From positions 87,635-151,634 of the forward strand of contig CAMFGZ010000011.1 of NCBI GenBank assembly GCA_945952105.1: a DNA stretch of 64,000 bases, in the 5' to 3' direction. The stretch is from an uncultured Rhodospirillaceae bacterium (GTDB lineage Bacteria > Pseudomonadota > Alphaproteobacteria > Reyranellales > Reyranellaceae). The notes beneath the pieces are model-generated. The model worked only from the letters and a program-made list of their open reading frames with translations, was not told the origin of the DNA and did no database searches. Below, one piece after another: positions 17,924-26,210 of this stretch. The position numbers and the translations under genes were made by a program. The first letter of the stretch is position 1. Every line of letters begins with the position of its first letter.

Positions 17924-19519
17924 ATGTTGCGTCTATCGATCGGAATTCTGGGCGCTGTCGCGGCGCTCGGCCTGGCCGCCGCACCTGCGCTCGCGCAAAA
18001 GAGCGGCGGCACCCTCAAGATGTATATCGCGGACAATCCGCCCAGCACGTCGATCCACGAGGAGGCGACGACCTCGACGGTCGTGCCCTTCATGGGCCTC
18101 TACAACAACCTGGTGGTATTCGATCAGCAGATTCCGCAGAACAGTCTCGAATCGATCCGGCCCGACCTCGCCGAGAGCTGGACCTGGAGCGAGGACGGCA
18201 AGAAGCTGACCTTCAAGCTGGTCGGAAATGCCAAGTGGCATGACGGCAAGCCCTTCACCTCGGCCGACGTGAAGTGCACCTGGGACATGCTCACCGGCAA
18301 GAGTGAGACCCACAAGCTGCGCAAGAATCCGCGCACCTCCTGGTACTGGAACCTGCAGGAAGTGACGACCAACGGCGATCGCGAGGTGACTTTCCATCTC
18401 GGCCAGCCGCAGCCCTCGCTCCTGATCCTGCTCGCCTCGGGCTACAGCCCTGTCTACTCCTGCCACGTGCCGACCGCGCAGATGCGCACCAAGCCGATCG
18501 GCACCGGCCCCTTCAAGCTCGGCGAATTCAAGCAGAAGGAAATCGTCAGGCTCGTCCGCAATCCGGACTACTTCAAGAAGGGCAAACCCTATCTCGACGC
18601 CATCGAGATGCCGATCGTGCCGGCCCGCGGCACCGCCATGCTGGGCTTCGTCTCCGGTCGCTACGACATGACGGCGCCCTATGCCGTCACCATCCCGCTG
18701 CTCAAGGACATCAAGGCGCAGGCTTCGAGCGCCGTCTGCGAAGTCGCGCCGATGAACAACAGCACCAACCTGATCGTGAACAGCGAAGCGCCGCCGTTCA
18801 ACAATGCCGACATCCGGCGCGCGATGCTGCTGACCATCGACCGCCAGTCCTTCATCAACATCCTTGCCCAGGGAGCCGGCGAAGCCGGCGGCGTCATGGA
18901 GCCGGCGCCCGGCGGCGTCTGGGGCATGCCGAAGGAGATGTTCGACACGGTCAAGGGCTACGGGCCCGACGTCGCCAAGAACCGCGCCGAGGCGCAGGCG
19001 ATCATGAAGAAGCTGGGCTATGGGCCGGACAACCGGCTGAAGCTCAAGGTCGCGACCCGCAACCACCTGCTCTATCGCGACCCGGCGGTCATCCTGATCG
19101 ACCAGCTCAAGGAGATCTACATCGACGGCGAGCTCGACCTGGTCGACACCGCCTTGTGGTTCAACAAGGTCGCACGCAAGGACTACTCGGTCGGCCTCAA
19201 CACGACCGGCAACGGCGTCGACGATCCCGACCAGACCTACTTCGAGCATTATGCTTGCAAGTCCGAACGCAACTATGTCGGCTACTGCAACCCCGAGATC
19301 GAGAAGCTCTTCCCGATCCAGTCGGCCGAGCGCGACATCGAGAAGCGCAAGAAGCTCGTCTGGGAGATCGACAAGCAGATCCTCGAAGAGGGCTTCCGTC
19401 CGATCATCATGTGGAACGCCTCGGGAAGCTGCTGGCATCCCCACGTGAAGGGTTTCCGCCCGATGGTGAACAGCCTCTACAACGGCTCGCGCTTCGAGGA
19501 CGTCTGGCTCGACAAGTAG
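17924..19519 (+). CDS. Family 5 ABC substrate-binding protein (oligopeptide/nickel type)
   Basis: This 531-residue SBP_bac_5 protein has a Sec signal peptide (MLRLSIGILGAVAALGLA, cleavage near ALAQ). Family features include LAESWTWSEDGKKLTFKL, KWHDGKPFTSADVKCTW and GTGPFKL. Such proteins bind peptides, nickel or other solutes for DppBCDF-type importers. No permease or ATPase partner is in the window, so it must use a remote one. The ATG at 17924 was preferred because GGGAGGATAT precedes it; a Met five codons upstream is possible. The ligand is unknown; its place after phnE could be coincidental. Confidence 0.82.
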   Translation: MLRLSIGILGAVAALGLAAAPALAQKSGGTLKMYIADNPPSTSIHEEATTSTVVPFMGLYNNLVVFDQQIPQNSLESIRPDLAESWTWSEDGKKLTFKLVGNAKWHDGKPFTSADVKCTWDMLTGKSETHKLRKNPRTSWYWNLQEVTTNGDREVTFHLGQPQPSLLILLASGYSPVYSCHVPTAQMRTKPIGTGPFKLGEFKQKEIVRLVRNPDYFKKGKPYLDAIEMPIVPARGTAMLGFVSGRYDMTAPYAVTIPLLKDIKAQASSAVCEVAPMNNSTNLIVNSEAPPFNNADIRRAMLLTIDRQSFINILAQGAGEAGGVMEPAPGGVWGMPKEMFDTVKGYGPDVAKNRAEAQAIMKKLGYGPDNRLKLKVATRNHLLYRDPAVILIDQLKEIYIDGELDLVDTALWFNKVARKDYSVGLNTTGNGVDDPDQTYFEHYACKSERNYVGYCNPEIEKLFPIQSAERDIEKRKKLVWEIDKQILEEGFRPIIMWNASGSCWHPHVKGFRPMVNSLYNGSRFEDVWLDK

Positions 19520-19549
19520 GCCGGCGGCAGGAACGGACGGGCCGGGCCG

Positions 19550-19804
19550 CTACGAGCGGCTCGGCACCATGACCTGACGATAGCCGCGCGCTTCCATGCA
19601 CGGCTTCTCGAACTCGTCGCGATCCATGTTTTCGACGTAGTTGCCGCCCATCGCGATCCAGCGGCGCAGTTGATATTCCTGGCAGGCCTTCGTATCGGTC
19701 TCCACCTGCTGCGGCGCTGTTCCGGCCTTCTCGTAGGTGATGCTCTGGCAACCGCCGAGCATCCCCACCGCCACCGCCATCGCTGCGATCGAACCAGGCT
19801 GCAT
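19550..19804 (-). CDS. Small putative lipoprotein
   Basis: This 84-residue protein has a hydrophobic leader (SIAAMAVAVGMLGGCQ) ending in a plausible lipobox LGGC at about residues 16-19. Lipidation at that cysteine and anchoring in the outer or inner membrane are therefore likely. The mature part is about 65 residues, charged, with two further cysteines (KACQEYQLRR and EKPCMEARGYR) that could form a disulfide. GGAGAT precedes the start. I do not recognise the family. It stands alone between two transporter binding-protein genes and is divergent from the TctC gene. Confidence 0.65.
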   Translation of the reverse strand: MQPGSIAAMAVAVGMLGGCQSITYEKAGTAPQQVETDTKACQEYQLRRWIAMGGNYVENMDRDEFEKPCMEARGYRQVMVPSRS

Positions 19805-19937
19805 GGGTTGATCTCCTTTGCCAGGACTCTATCCGCTCCCATGCGACCGCGGCAGGCAGGCTCAAGCTCATGTGATAGGGTCGCTGACAATCAGATCCGG
19901 CAATGAGCCGGGCATGTCCTTCCGGGAGAAGTCGCCA

Positions 19938-20939
19938 ATGGTGTCGCCAAAACAGGTTCTTTCGCGCCGGCAGGCCCTCGCGGGTTCGCTGCTTCTTGCG
20001 CTGCCGCTCCTGACCTCCATACCGGCCCGCGCCGCCGACTGGCCGGAGCGTCCCATCCGCATGATCATCCCCTTCGCGGCGGGCGCCGGCGCCGACACGG
20101 TGGGGCGCACGTTCGGCGAGGAGCTGGCCAAGGCGCTGGGCCAGCCGGTCGTCATCGACAACAAGGGTGGCGCCGGCGGTCTTCTCGGCACCGCCGAGGG
20201 CGCGCGGGCGCCGGCCGACGGCTATACGCTGCTGCTCACGTCGCAGGGCGCAACCGTGTTCAACATGGGGCTCTACAAGTCGCCGGGCTACGATCCCCTG
20301 AAAGACCTCATCCCGGTTTCGACCACCGGCATCCTGACCAACGTCATGGTCGTCTCGACCGCCAACCCGGCCAACACCGTCGCCGACGTGATCGCGCAGG
20401 CGCGCGCCAAGCCGGGCGAGCTCACCTACGGATCGAGCGGCGTCGGCAGCAGCCTCCATATGTCCGGCGTGATCCTCGAGCAGCGCACCGGCGTGAAGCT
20501 GCAACATGTTCCCTATCGCGGGGCGCCGGCCGCCGTGCTCGCGGTGATGAACGGCGAGGTGACGATGGGCTTCTTCAATGCGCCGACCGTGGTGGGCCAG
20601 ATCAAGGCCGGCAAGCTGAAGGCGCTCGCCGTCACGACGAAGGACCGTTCCGTCATCATGCCGGAAGTCCTGACGATGATGGAGGCGGGCGTCCCCGACT
20701 TCGTCGTCGCCACCTGGCTGGGCTTTGCGGTGCCGACCGGCACGCCCGCCCCGATCGTGACGCGTCTCAATGCCGAAATCGGCCGCATCGCCCAGATGCC
20801 GCAGGTTAAGGAGAAGCTCCTCGTCCAGGGCTTCGAGATCCTGCCACCTGACACACCCGCCGCCGCCCGCAAGCTGATCGCCGACGATCAGGCACTGTGG
20901 CTACCCATCATCAAGCAATCCGGCGCGACGGCGGAGTAG
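19938..20939 (+). CDS. TctC/Bug-family tripartite tricarboxylate receptor
   Basis: This 333-residue periplasmic binding protein has a twin-arginine-like signal (LSRRQALAGSLLLALPLL, cleavage near ARA-ADW). The mature region shows DWPERPIRMIIPFAAGAG, VVIDNKGGAGGLLG and LTYGSSGVGSS, all standard Bug-family marks. Ligands of this family are carboxylates such as citrate, aromatic acids or nicotinate. The ATG at 19938 has GGGAGAAG upstream; another ATG at 19914 is possible. No TctA/TctB membrane genes are nearby, so it is an orphan receptor. Confidence 0.85.
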   Translation: MVSPKQVLSRRQALAGSLLLALPLLTSIPARAADWPERPIRMIIPFAAGAGADTVGRTFGEELAKALGQPVVIDNKGGAGGLLGTAEGARAPADGYTLLLTSQGATVFNMGLYKSPGYDPLKDLIPVSTTGILTNVMVVSTANPANTVADVIAQARAKPGELTYGSSGVGSSLHMSGVILEQRTGVKLQHVPYRGAPAAVLAVMNGEVTMGFFNAPTVVGQIKAGKLKALAVTTKDRSVIMPEVLTMMEAGVPDFVVATWLGFAVPTGTPAPIVTRLNAEIGRIAQMPQVKEKLLVQGFEILPPDTPAAARKLIADDQALWLPIIKQSGATAE

Positions 20940-20984
20940 CGGCGACAATCGCTCATTCCTCGTCAGGACGACGGGCCTTCTTGG

Positions 20985-21719
20985 CTAATCCGCAGCGGCC
21001 AGGCTGTTGCGCGGCACGCCCGCGATCTCCTGGATCAGCTTCTTGGTCATGGCACGGCCGAAGGCGCCGTGGTTTTCGGCGACGATCGTGAAGGCGCCGG
21101 CGCCACCGATGACGTTGTCCTGGAAATACTTTTCGAGGCCGCCGGGCGGATTCGTGTGCTCGGGGCGGAACGCTTCCTCGATCGGCGTCAGGATCACCAG
21201 CGCGTTGATCGTGATGTTGCGCGCGACGGCATCGTCGCGTGCGTCCGTCACCAGTCGTCCGCCGATATTGTTGCCGTCACCCGAAACGTCGATCACCCGC
21301 CGGTCCGAGACGAAGCCCGCGCGCTCGAACAGACCCACCGAGAAGTCGAGGGCGGCGCTGATCGAGGTACTGCCGGCAAACGAACGCGGCGTCTCGATCA
21401 GCTTGTCGCCGAAATTGCGCGCCGAGGCGCCGTCGCCGATCACCATCCAGTCGATGACGACGTTCTGCATGTTGGCCGACGCCCATTCGACGAAGCAGAT
21501 CGCGATCCGGCGGTTCGGTCCGGAGGTTATGGCGCGCACCACGTCGGGATGGGTGATCGCGGCGGCCGCTCCTTCGCGCTGAAGCCTGAACTTGGGATCG
21601 GTCACGCTGCGGGAGACGTCGGCCGCCATCACCAGCAGCATGTCGACGGGCTCGGCGGCGCGCGCCGACGGCGAGACGGACAGCAGGATCAGGCTGAGCA
21701 GCGCTACCATCATCTTCAT
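20985..21719 (-). CDS. DUF1194 protein with von Willebrand A-like fold
   Basis: This 244-residue exported protein has a signal peptide (MKMMVALLSLILLSVSPSA, cleavage near ARA-AEP). A VWA-like domain follows with a MIDAS-type motif MAADVSRSV (D-x-S-x-S) and the later GST and DVSGDGNNIGG segments. These are the marks of DUF1194. Proteins of this group probably bind a divalent cation and partner protein in the periplasm; their function is not established. The start at 21719 puts the leader at the N-terminus. It is divergent from fpr with a 236-base gap. Confidence 0.8.
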   Translation of the reverse strand: MKMMVALLSLILLSVSPSARAAEPVDMLLVMAADVSRSVTDPKFRLQREGAAAAITHPDVVRAITSGPNRRIAICFVEWASANMQNVVIDWMVIGDGASARNFGDKLIETPRSFAGSTSISAALDFSVGLFERAGFVSDRRVIDVSGDGNNIGGRLVTDARDDAVARNITINALVILTPIEEAFRPEHTNPPGGLEKYFQDNVIGGAGAFTIVAENHGAFGRAMTKKLIQEIAGVPRNSLAAAD

Positions 21720-21863
21720 CGCACGGGACCCCGGTCTCTGGTTGGTCGAAAGCGGCGTTGGGCGCTCCTCACTATAGGCCGCCGGACCACTAACTTCCGG
21801 CCTGGCCTCCTCCTGCAGAAAATACTGCCGCCCAAAGCGGCCAACACGCGACAATCTTGTTAT

Positions 21864-21878
21864 TGCGAATTAATCGCA
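21864..21878. promoter_or_regulatory. Inverted repeat upstream of fpr
   Basis: TGCGA-ATTAA-TCGCA is a 5+5+5 dyad. It lies in an AT-rich patch about 80 bases before the fpr start and is probably near its promoter. It could be an operator for a redox regulator. Only the symmetry and position support this. Confidence 0.3.
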
Positions 21879-21955
21879 GATATGGTTTTTCATGCTGCAC
21901 TGCACTATATCCACTCGTCCCGGCGTCGGGCCGGCCGTTGCGTAGGAGTATCCGC

Positions 21956-22726
21956 GTGAGCGCGTTGAGGAACGAGACCGTATTGTCGGTGCATCACTGG
22001 ACCGACGAGTTGTTCAGCTTCCGGACCACCCGGGACAAGGGTTTCCGCTTCGCCAGCGGCCAGTTCACCATGATCGGCCTGAAGGTCGAGGGGAAGCCGC
22101 TGCTGCGGGCCTACTCCATCGCCAGCGCACACTATGTCGACGAGCTGGAGTTCTTCTCCATCAAAGTCCCCGACGGGAAGCTCACCTCGCGCCTCAAGGA
22201 CCTGGCGCCGGGCGATCCGGTGCTGGTCGGCGCCAAGGCCACCGGCACGCTGCTGCTCGACAGCCTCACCCCCGGCCGCAACCTCTACCTGCTGGGCACC
22301 GGCACCGGCCTCGCCCCGTTCCTGTCGATCGTGCGCGATCCGGACGTCTACGAGCGCTACGAGAAGGTGATCCTGGTCCATGGCTGCCGCCACGTGCGCG
22401 ACCTCGCCTACCGCTCGGCCTTGGCCGACGAGCTGCCGGCCGACGAGATCCTGGGCGACATGGTGCGCGACAAGCTCGTCTACTACCCGACCGTCACCCG
22501 CGAGCCCTTCAAGTATCGCGGCCGCATCTCCCACCTGATCGAGAACGGCACCCTGGCGAAGGATGTCGGCCTGCCGCCGATGGCCCGCGAGACCGATCGC
22601 TTCATGCTCTGCGGGTCCGTCCAGATGCTGGCCGACACCCGCGCCCTGCTCGAAGGCATGGGCCTCACAGAGGGCAGCACCACCACCCCCGGCCAGTTCG
22701 TCGTCGAAAAGGCCTTCGTCGAATAA
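21956..22726 (+). CDS. fpr: Ferredoxin--NADP(+) reductase
   Basis: This 256-residue FAD enzyme moves electrons between NADPH and ferredoxin or flavodoxin. It has the FAD motif RAYSIASAHY, the NADP site GTGTGLAPFLSIVRDP, and the C-terminal FVVEKAFVE typical of bacterial subclass I Fpr proteins, whose usual length is 257. The GTG at 21956 is chosen because AGGAG lies 7 bases upstream and the length then fits; the frame extends 33 codons upstream without homology. The protein may supply reductant for oxygenases or answer oxidative stress. It is divergent from the DUF1194 gene. Confidence 0.92.
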   Translation: MSALRNETVLSVHHWTDELFSFRTTRDKGFRFASGQFTMIGLKVEGKPLLRAYSIASAHYVDELEFFSIKVPDGKLTSRLKDLAPGDPVLVGAKATGTLLLDSLTPGRNLYLLGTGTGLAPFLSIVRDPDVYERYEKVILVHGCRHVRDLAYRSALADELPADEILGDMVRDKLVYYPTVTREPFKYRGRISHLIENGTLAKDVGLPPMARETDRFMLCGSVQMLADTRALLEGMGLTEGSTTTPGQFVVEKAFVE

Positions 22727-22833
22727 GCGGTTCCGCTTCGCGAGCCACCTGCAAGTAGCGTGTGACGGTCGCCGGCGGCTAGGATGCCGGCGATTTGACA
22801 CGCATGCCGTCAGGCTCGGGAAGAGGAAAAGAA

Positions 22834-23973
22834 GTGACACTACCGCTCGAGGGAGTTCGCGTCATCGAAGTGGGCCAGGCATTGGCCGGTCCGCTGGCCG
22901 GAGTGATCCTGGCCGACATGGGCGCCGACGTGATCAAGATCGAGAAGCCCGACGGCGGCGACGATGCCCGCATCTGGGGCCCTCCGTTCGGACCCGACGG
23001 CAAGACCTCGCTCTACTTCTACTCGCAGAACCGCAACAAGCGCTCGGTCGTGCTCGACCTCAAGTTGGCGGCCGACGTCGACAAGCTGCACAAGCTTTGC
23101 GAAACGGCCGACATCCTGATCCAGAACCTGCGGCCGGGCGTGGTCGACGAGGTCGGCATCGGCCCCGAGACCATGCTCGCGCGCCATCCGCGCCTCATCT
23201 ACTGCTCGATCTGGGCGTTTGGCTACCAGGGGCCGCTGCGCATGAAGCCGGCCTTCGATCCGCTGCTGCAGGCCTATGGCGGCATGATGAGCGTGACCGG
23301 CCGGCCGGAGGATCCGCCGACCTTCTGCGGCGCCTCGATCAACGACAAGGCGACCGGCATGTTCTGTACCATCGGCGCGCTCGCGGCGCTCAGGCTGCGC
23401 GACAAGACCGGCAAGGGCTGCCTGGTCGACACATCGCTGTTCGACTCGGCGGTGCACTGGGTCGAAGGCCAGGTGAACGGCTACATCGCCAACGGCACCG
23501 TCTCCAAGCGCCACGGCACCGGCAGCCCGGTGATCGTGCCCTACCAGACCTTCGACACGGCCGACCATCCGATCTGCCTCGCGCCCGGCAACGACCGGCT
23601 GTGGGCGCGCTGCGCCAGGGTGCTGGGCCGCGACGAATGGGCCACCGATCCGAAGTTCGCCAAGAGCGCGCAGCGCGTCGCCCATAAGGCCGAGCTGCTG
23701 CCGATGATCGCCGAGGCGCTGAAGGCCAGGCCGCGCGCCGAATGGCTGGAAGCCATGGAGAAAGCCGGCGTGCCCTGCGCCGCCGTGAACGACATCGGCG
23801 AACTGGCGCGCACCGAACAGATGGAAGCCTCGAAGCTCATCCAGCAACTGCCGGGGGGCCCCAAGGTGGTCGGCCTGCCGATCTCCTTCGACCATGTGCG
23901 GCCACGCTCGCCGCGCTCCGCGCCAACGCTCGGGGAGCATACCGACGAAGTGCTGGGAAGCCTTCCGAAGTGA
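22834..23973 (+). CDS. CoA-transferase family III (CaiB/BaiF)
   Basis: This 379-residue single-domain family III CoA transferase has GVRVIEVGQALAGPLAG, ILADMGADVIKIEKPDGGDD and NRNKRSVVLDLK. Unlike the double-domain protein at 3895, it keeps the catalytic aspartate in FCGASINDKATGM (Asp near residue 171, equivalent to Asp169 of formyl-CoA transferase). The GTG at 22834 follows AAGAGGAAAAG; an in-frame TTG at 22795 is a weaker option. The last codons overlap hyuA by 4 bases, so translation is coupled. It likely activates a carboxylic acid to its CoA ester using another acyl-CoA as donor. Confidence 0.88.
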   Translation: MTLPLEGVRVIEVGQALAGPLAGVILADMGADVIKIEKPDGGDDARIWGPPFGPDGKTSLYFYSQNRNKRSVVLDLKLAADVDKLHKLCETADILIQNLRPGVVDEVGIGPETMLARHPRLIYCSIWAFGYQGPLRMKPAFDPLLQAYGGMMSVTGRPEDPPTFCGASINDKATGMFCTIGALAALRLRDKTGKGCLVDTSLFDSAVHWVEGQVNGYIANGTVSKRHGTGSPVIVPYQTFDTADHPICLAPGNDRLWARCARVLGRDEWATDPKFAKSAQRVAHKAELLPMIAEALKARPRAEWLEAMEKAGVPCAAVNDIGELARTEQMEASKLIQQLPGGPKVVGLPISFDHVRPRSPRSAPTLGEHTDEVLGSLPK

Positions 23974-26063
23974 CGGCGCCCGCCCCGTCTCCCGCCCTCG
24001 TCGCCCCCTGGCGCATCGGCGTCGACGTGGGCGGCACCTTCACCGACATGGTGCTGCGCGACGCCGCGGGCGCGGTCCGCATCTTCAAGTCGCCGTCGGT
24101 CCCTGCCGATCCCAGCGAGGGCGTGCTGGGCGTGCTGCGGCTGGCGGCGACGCAGCTCGACATCACACTGACCGCCCTGCTGCGCGACTGCGCGCTGTTC
24201 GTGCACGGCTCGACCGTGGCAACCAACACAATCCTCGAGAAGAAGGGCGCCAGGGTCGGCCTGCTGACGACCGAGGGCTTCCGTGATTCGCTCGAGATCC
24301 GCCGCGGTATCCGCGAGAACCAGTGGGATCACCGAGCGCCCTTCCCGCAGGTCCTGGTGCCGCGCTACCTGCGCCTGCCGGTGCGCGGCCGCATTGCCGC
24401 CGACGGCACGGAGCTGGCGCCGCTGAAATCCGAGGACGTCGACACCGCAGCCAAGGTCTTCGCCGAGGAAGGCGTCGAGTCGGTCGCGGTCTGCCTGTTC
24501 AATTCCTTCCTCGATGGCGCGCACGAACGTGTCGTGGGCGATCGGCTCGCCAAGGCCTGGAACGGCAAGTGGGTCTCGCTGTCGAGCGAGGTCATGCCGA
24601 CCATGGGCGAGTACGAGCGCGGTTCGACCGCCGTCGTGAACGCCTATGTCGCGCCCAAGGTGACGAGCTACCTGCGTGCCCTCGACGAGCAACTGCGCCA
24701 GTTCGGCCTGCCGCGCTCGCTGCTGCTGCTGCAGAGCAACGGCGGCGCGGTATCGGTCGACCAGGTGGCGGCGCGGCCGGTGATGCTGGTCCTGTCCGGT
24801 CCCGCTGCCGGCGTCGGTGCGCTGAAAGGCTGCGCGGCACCGGGCGAGAAGGCCAACCTGATCTCGATGGAGATCGGCGGTACGAGCTGCGACGTGATGG
24901 TGATGGCGCAGGGCGACGTGCCCGTCACCGACGAGCTCACCATCGACGGCTATCACCTCACGACGCCGTCGGTGGAGATCCACACGGTCGGCGCCGGCGG
25001 CGGTACCGTCGCCTGGGTCGACGATGCGGGCCTCCTCCATGCCGGCCCGCAGGGCGCCGGCGCGCGACCCGGCCCTGCCGCCTATGGGCTGGGCGGCGAG
25101 AACCCGACCGTCACCGATGCGCAGCTCGTCCTGGGACGCCTGCGCCCCGGCCCCTTGGCCGGGGGCGCGGTCACGCTCGACGCGAACCTTGCGCGCAAGG
25201 CCATCGAGACCAAGCTCGCCCGGCCGCTCGGCCTCTCGGTCGAGCAGGCCGCCGCGGGTGTCATCCGCCTGCTGGAGCAGAACCTGCTGCATGCCGTCGA
25301 GCGGCTCAGCATCGAACGCGGGCACAATCCCGCGACCTTCACCCTGGTCGCCGCGGGCGGCGCCGGACCGATGCATGGCACCAACGTCGCGCGGGCACTC
25401 GGCAGCCGTCGTGCGCTGCTACCGCGCGCCGCCGGCGCCTTTTGCGCGATGGGCATGCTGCAGTCCGACGTGCGACAGGATTACCTGCAGGTCTTCCTGG
25501 CCGACCTCGACAAGGTTGAACCCTCGGCCCTCGAAGCGGGTTTCGCCCAGATCGAAGCGCGCGCCCGCGAAGCGCTGGCCCTCGACGGATTCGGCGCCGA
25601 CGAGGTCGCGATCGAACGCCAGCTCGACCTGCGCTACGACGGACAGCAATGGCCGGTGCGCGCGCCGCTCCGCGCGTCGGGCTTCGATGCCGCCGCCGCA
25701 CGCAAGGCTTTCGAGACCGAGCACCAGCGCCTGTTCGGCCACATCCAGCCCGGCGGCCGCATCGACATCACCGCGCTGCGCGTCGTGGCCCGCGGCCGGC
25801 TCGACTGGACCCCGCCCGCCGCGCGTCCGGCCCAGACCGACACGCCGAAACCGCGCGAGACTCGCCAGGTCTGGATCGATCTGGCGACCGGCTGGCGCGA
25901 TGTCCCCATCTACGACGGCGCCGACCTGCGCCCCGGCTGCCGCCTCCAAGGGCCGTTGCTGGTCGAGGAACGCACCACCACCGCCTTCGTCGGCCCCGAC
26001 GACCTGCTCGAAGTCGACGAACGCGACGATTTCCTCGTGCATGTCGGTGCCAATGCCGCGTAG
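23970..26063 (+). CDS. hyuA: Hydantoinase/oxoprolinase family protein, subunit A
   Basis: This 697-residue protein has the actin-like ATPase fold of the HyuA/ACX-alpha family. It starts with the phosphate-binding motif IGVDVGGTFTDMVL, followed by VHGSTVATNTILEKKGARVG and MEIGGTSCDVMVM. ATP-dependent opening of a 5-membered imide ring (N-methylhydantoinase, 5-oxoprolinase) or acetone/acetophenone carboxylation are the known reactions. The GTG at 23970 overlaps the TGA of the CoA transferase. Subunit B follows after a 147-base gap filled by a palindromic repeat. The substrate is unknown. Confidence 0.85.
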   Translation: MTAPAPSPALVAPWRIGVDVGGTFTDMVLRDAAGAVRIFKSPSVPADPSEGVLGVLRLAATQLDITLTALLRDCALFVHGSTVATNTILEKKGARVGLLTTEGFRDSLEIRRGIRENQWDHRAPFPQVLVPRYLRLPVRGRIAADGTELAPLKSEDVDTAAKVFAEEGVESVAVCLFNSFLDGAHERVVGDRLAKAWNGKWVSLSSEVMPTMGEYERGSTAVVNAYVAPKVTSYLRALDEQLRQFGLPRSLLLLQSNGGAVSVDQVAARPVMLVLSGPAAGVGALKGCAAPGEKANLISMEIGGTSCDVMVMAQGDVPVTDELTIDGYHLTTPSVEIHTVGAGGGTVAWVDDAGLLHAGPQGAGARPGPAAYGLGGENPTVTDAQLVLGRLRPGPLAGGAVTLDANLARKAIETKLARPLGLSVEQAAAGVIRLLEQNLLHAVERLSIERGHNPATFTLVAAGGAGPMHGTNVARALGSRRALLPRAAGAFCAMGMLQSDVRQDYLQVFLADLDKVEPSALEAGFAQIEARAREALALDGFGADEVAIERQLDLRYDGQQWPVRAPLRASGFDAAAARKAFETEHQRLFGHIQPGGRIDITALRVVARGRLDWTPPAARPAQTDTPKPRETRQVWIDLATGWRDVPIYDGADLRPGCRLQGPLLVEERTTTAFVGPDDLLEVDERDDFLVHVGANAA

Positions 26064-26078
26064 CCCACACCCACACCT

Positions 26079-26188
26079 CCTCATCCTAAGGAGCGCGCCG
26101 CAGGCGTGCGTCGCGAAGGATGGGCTGCAGGCAAGGTGCTCGTGCCGACCCTTCGAGACGGAAGCTGCGCGGCCTCCTCAGGACGAGG
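26079..26188. repeat. Intergenic palindromic repeat, 'cctcatcctaaggag' family
   Basis: The left arm begins CCTCATCCTAAGGAGCGCG. The right arm, read on the other strand from 26188, begins CCTCGTCCTGAGGAGGCCG. Both arms carry a CGAAGG core further in. The repeat separates hyuA from hyuB and can form a long hairpin in the mRNA. Similar sequences are common between genes in Rhizobiales-like genomes. Confidence 0.65.
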
Positions 26189-26210
26189 CGTTCCATTGGA
26201 GGATCAGCCT

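Noticed and set aside
26106..26210. Upstream extension of hyuB
   Set aside because: The stretch is the palindromic repeat; ATG 26211 has GGAGGA and the family N-terminus.
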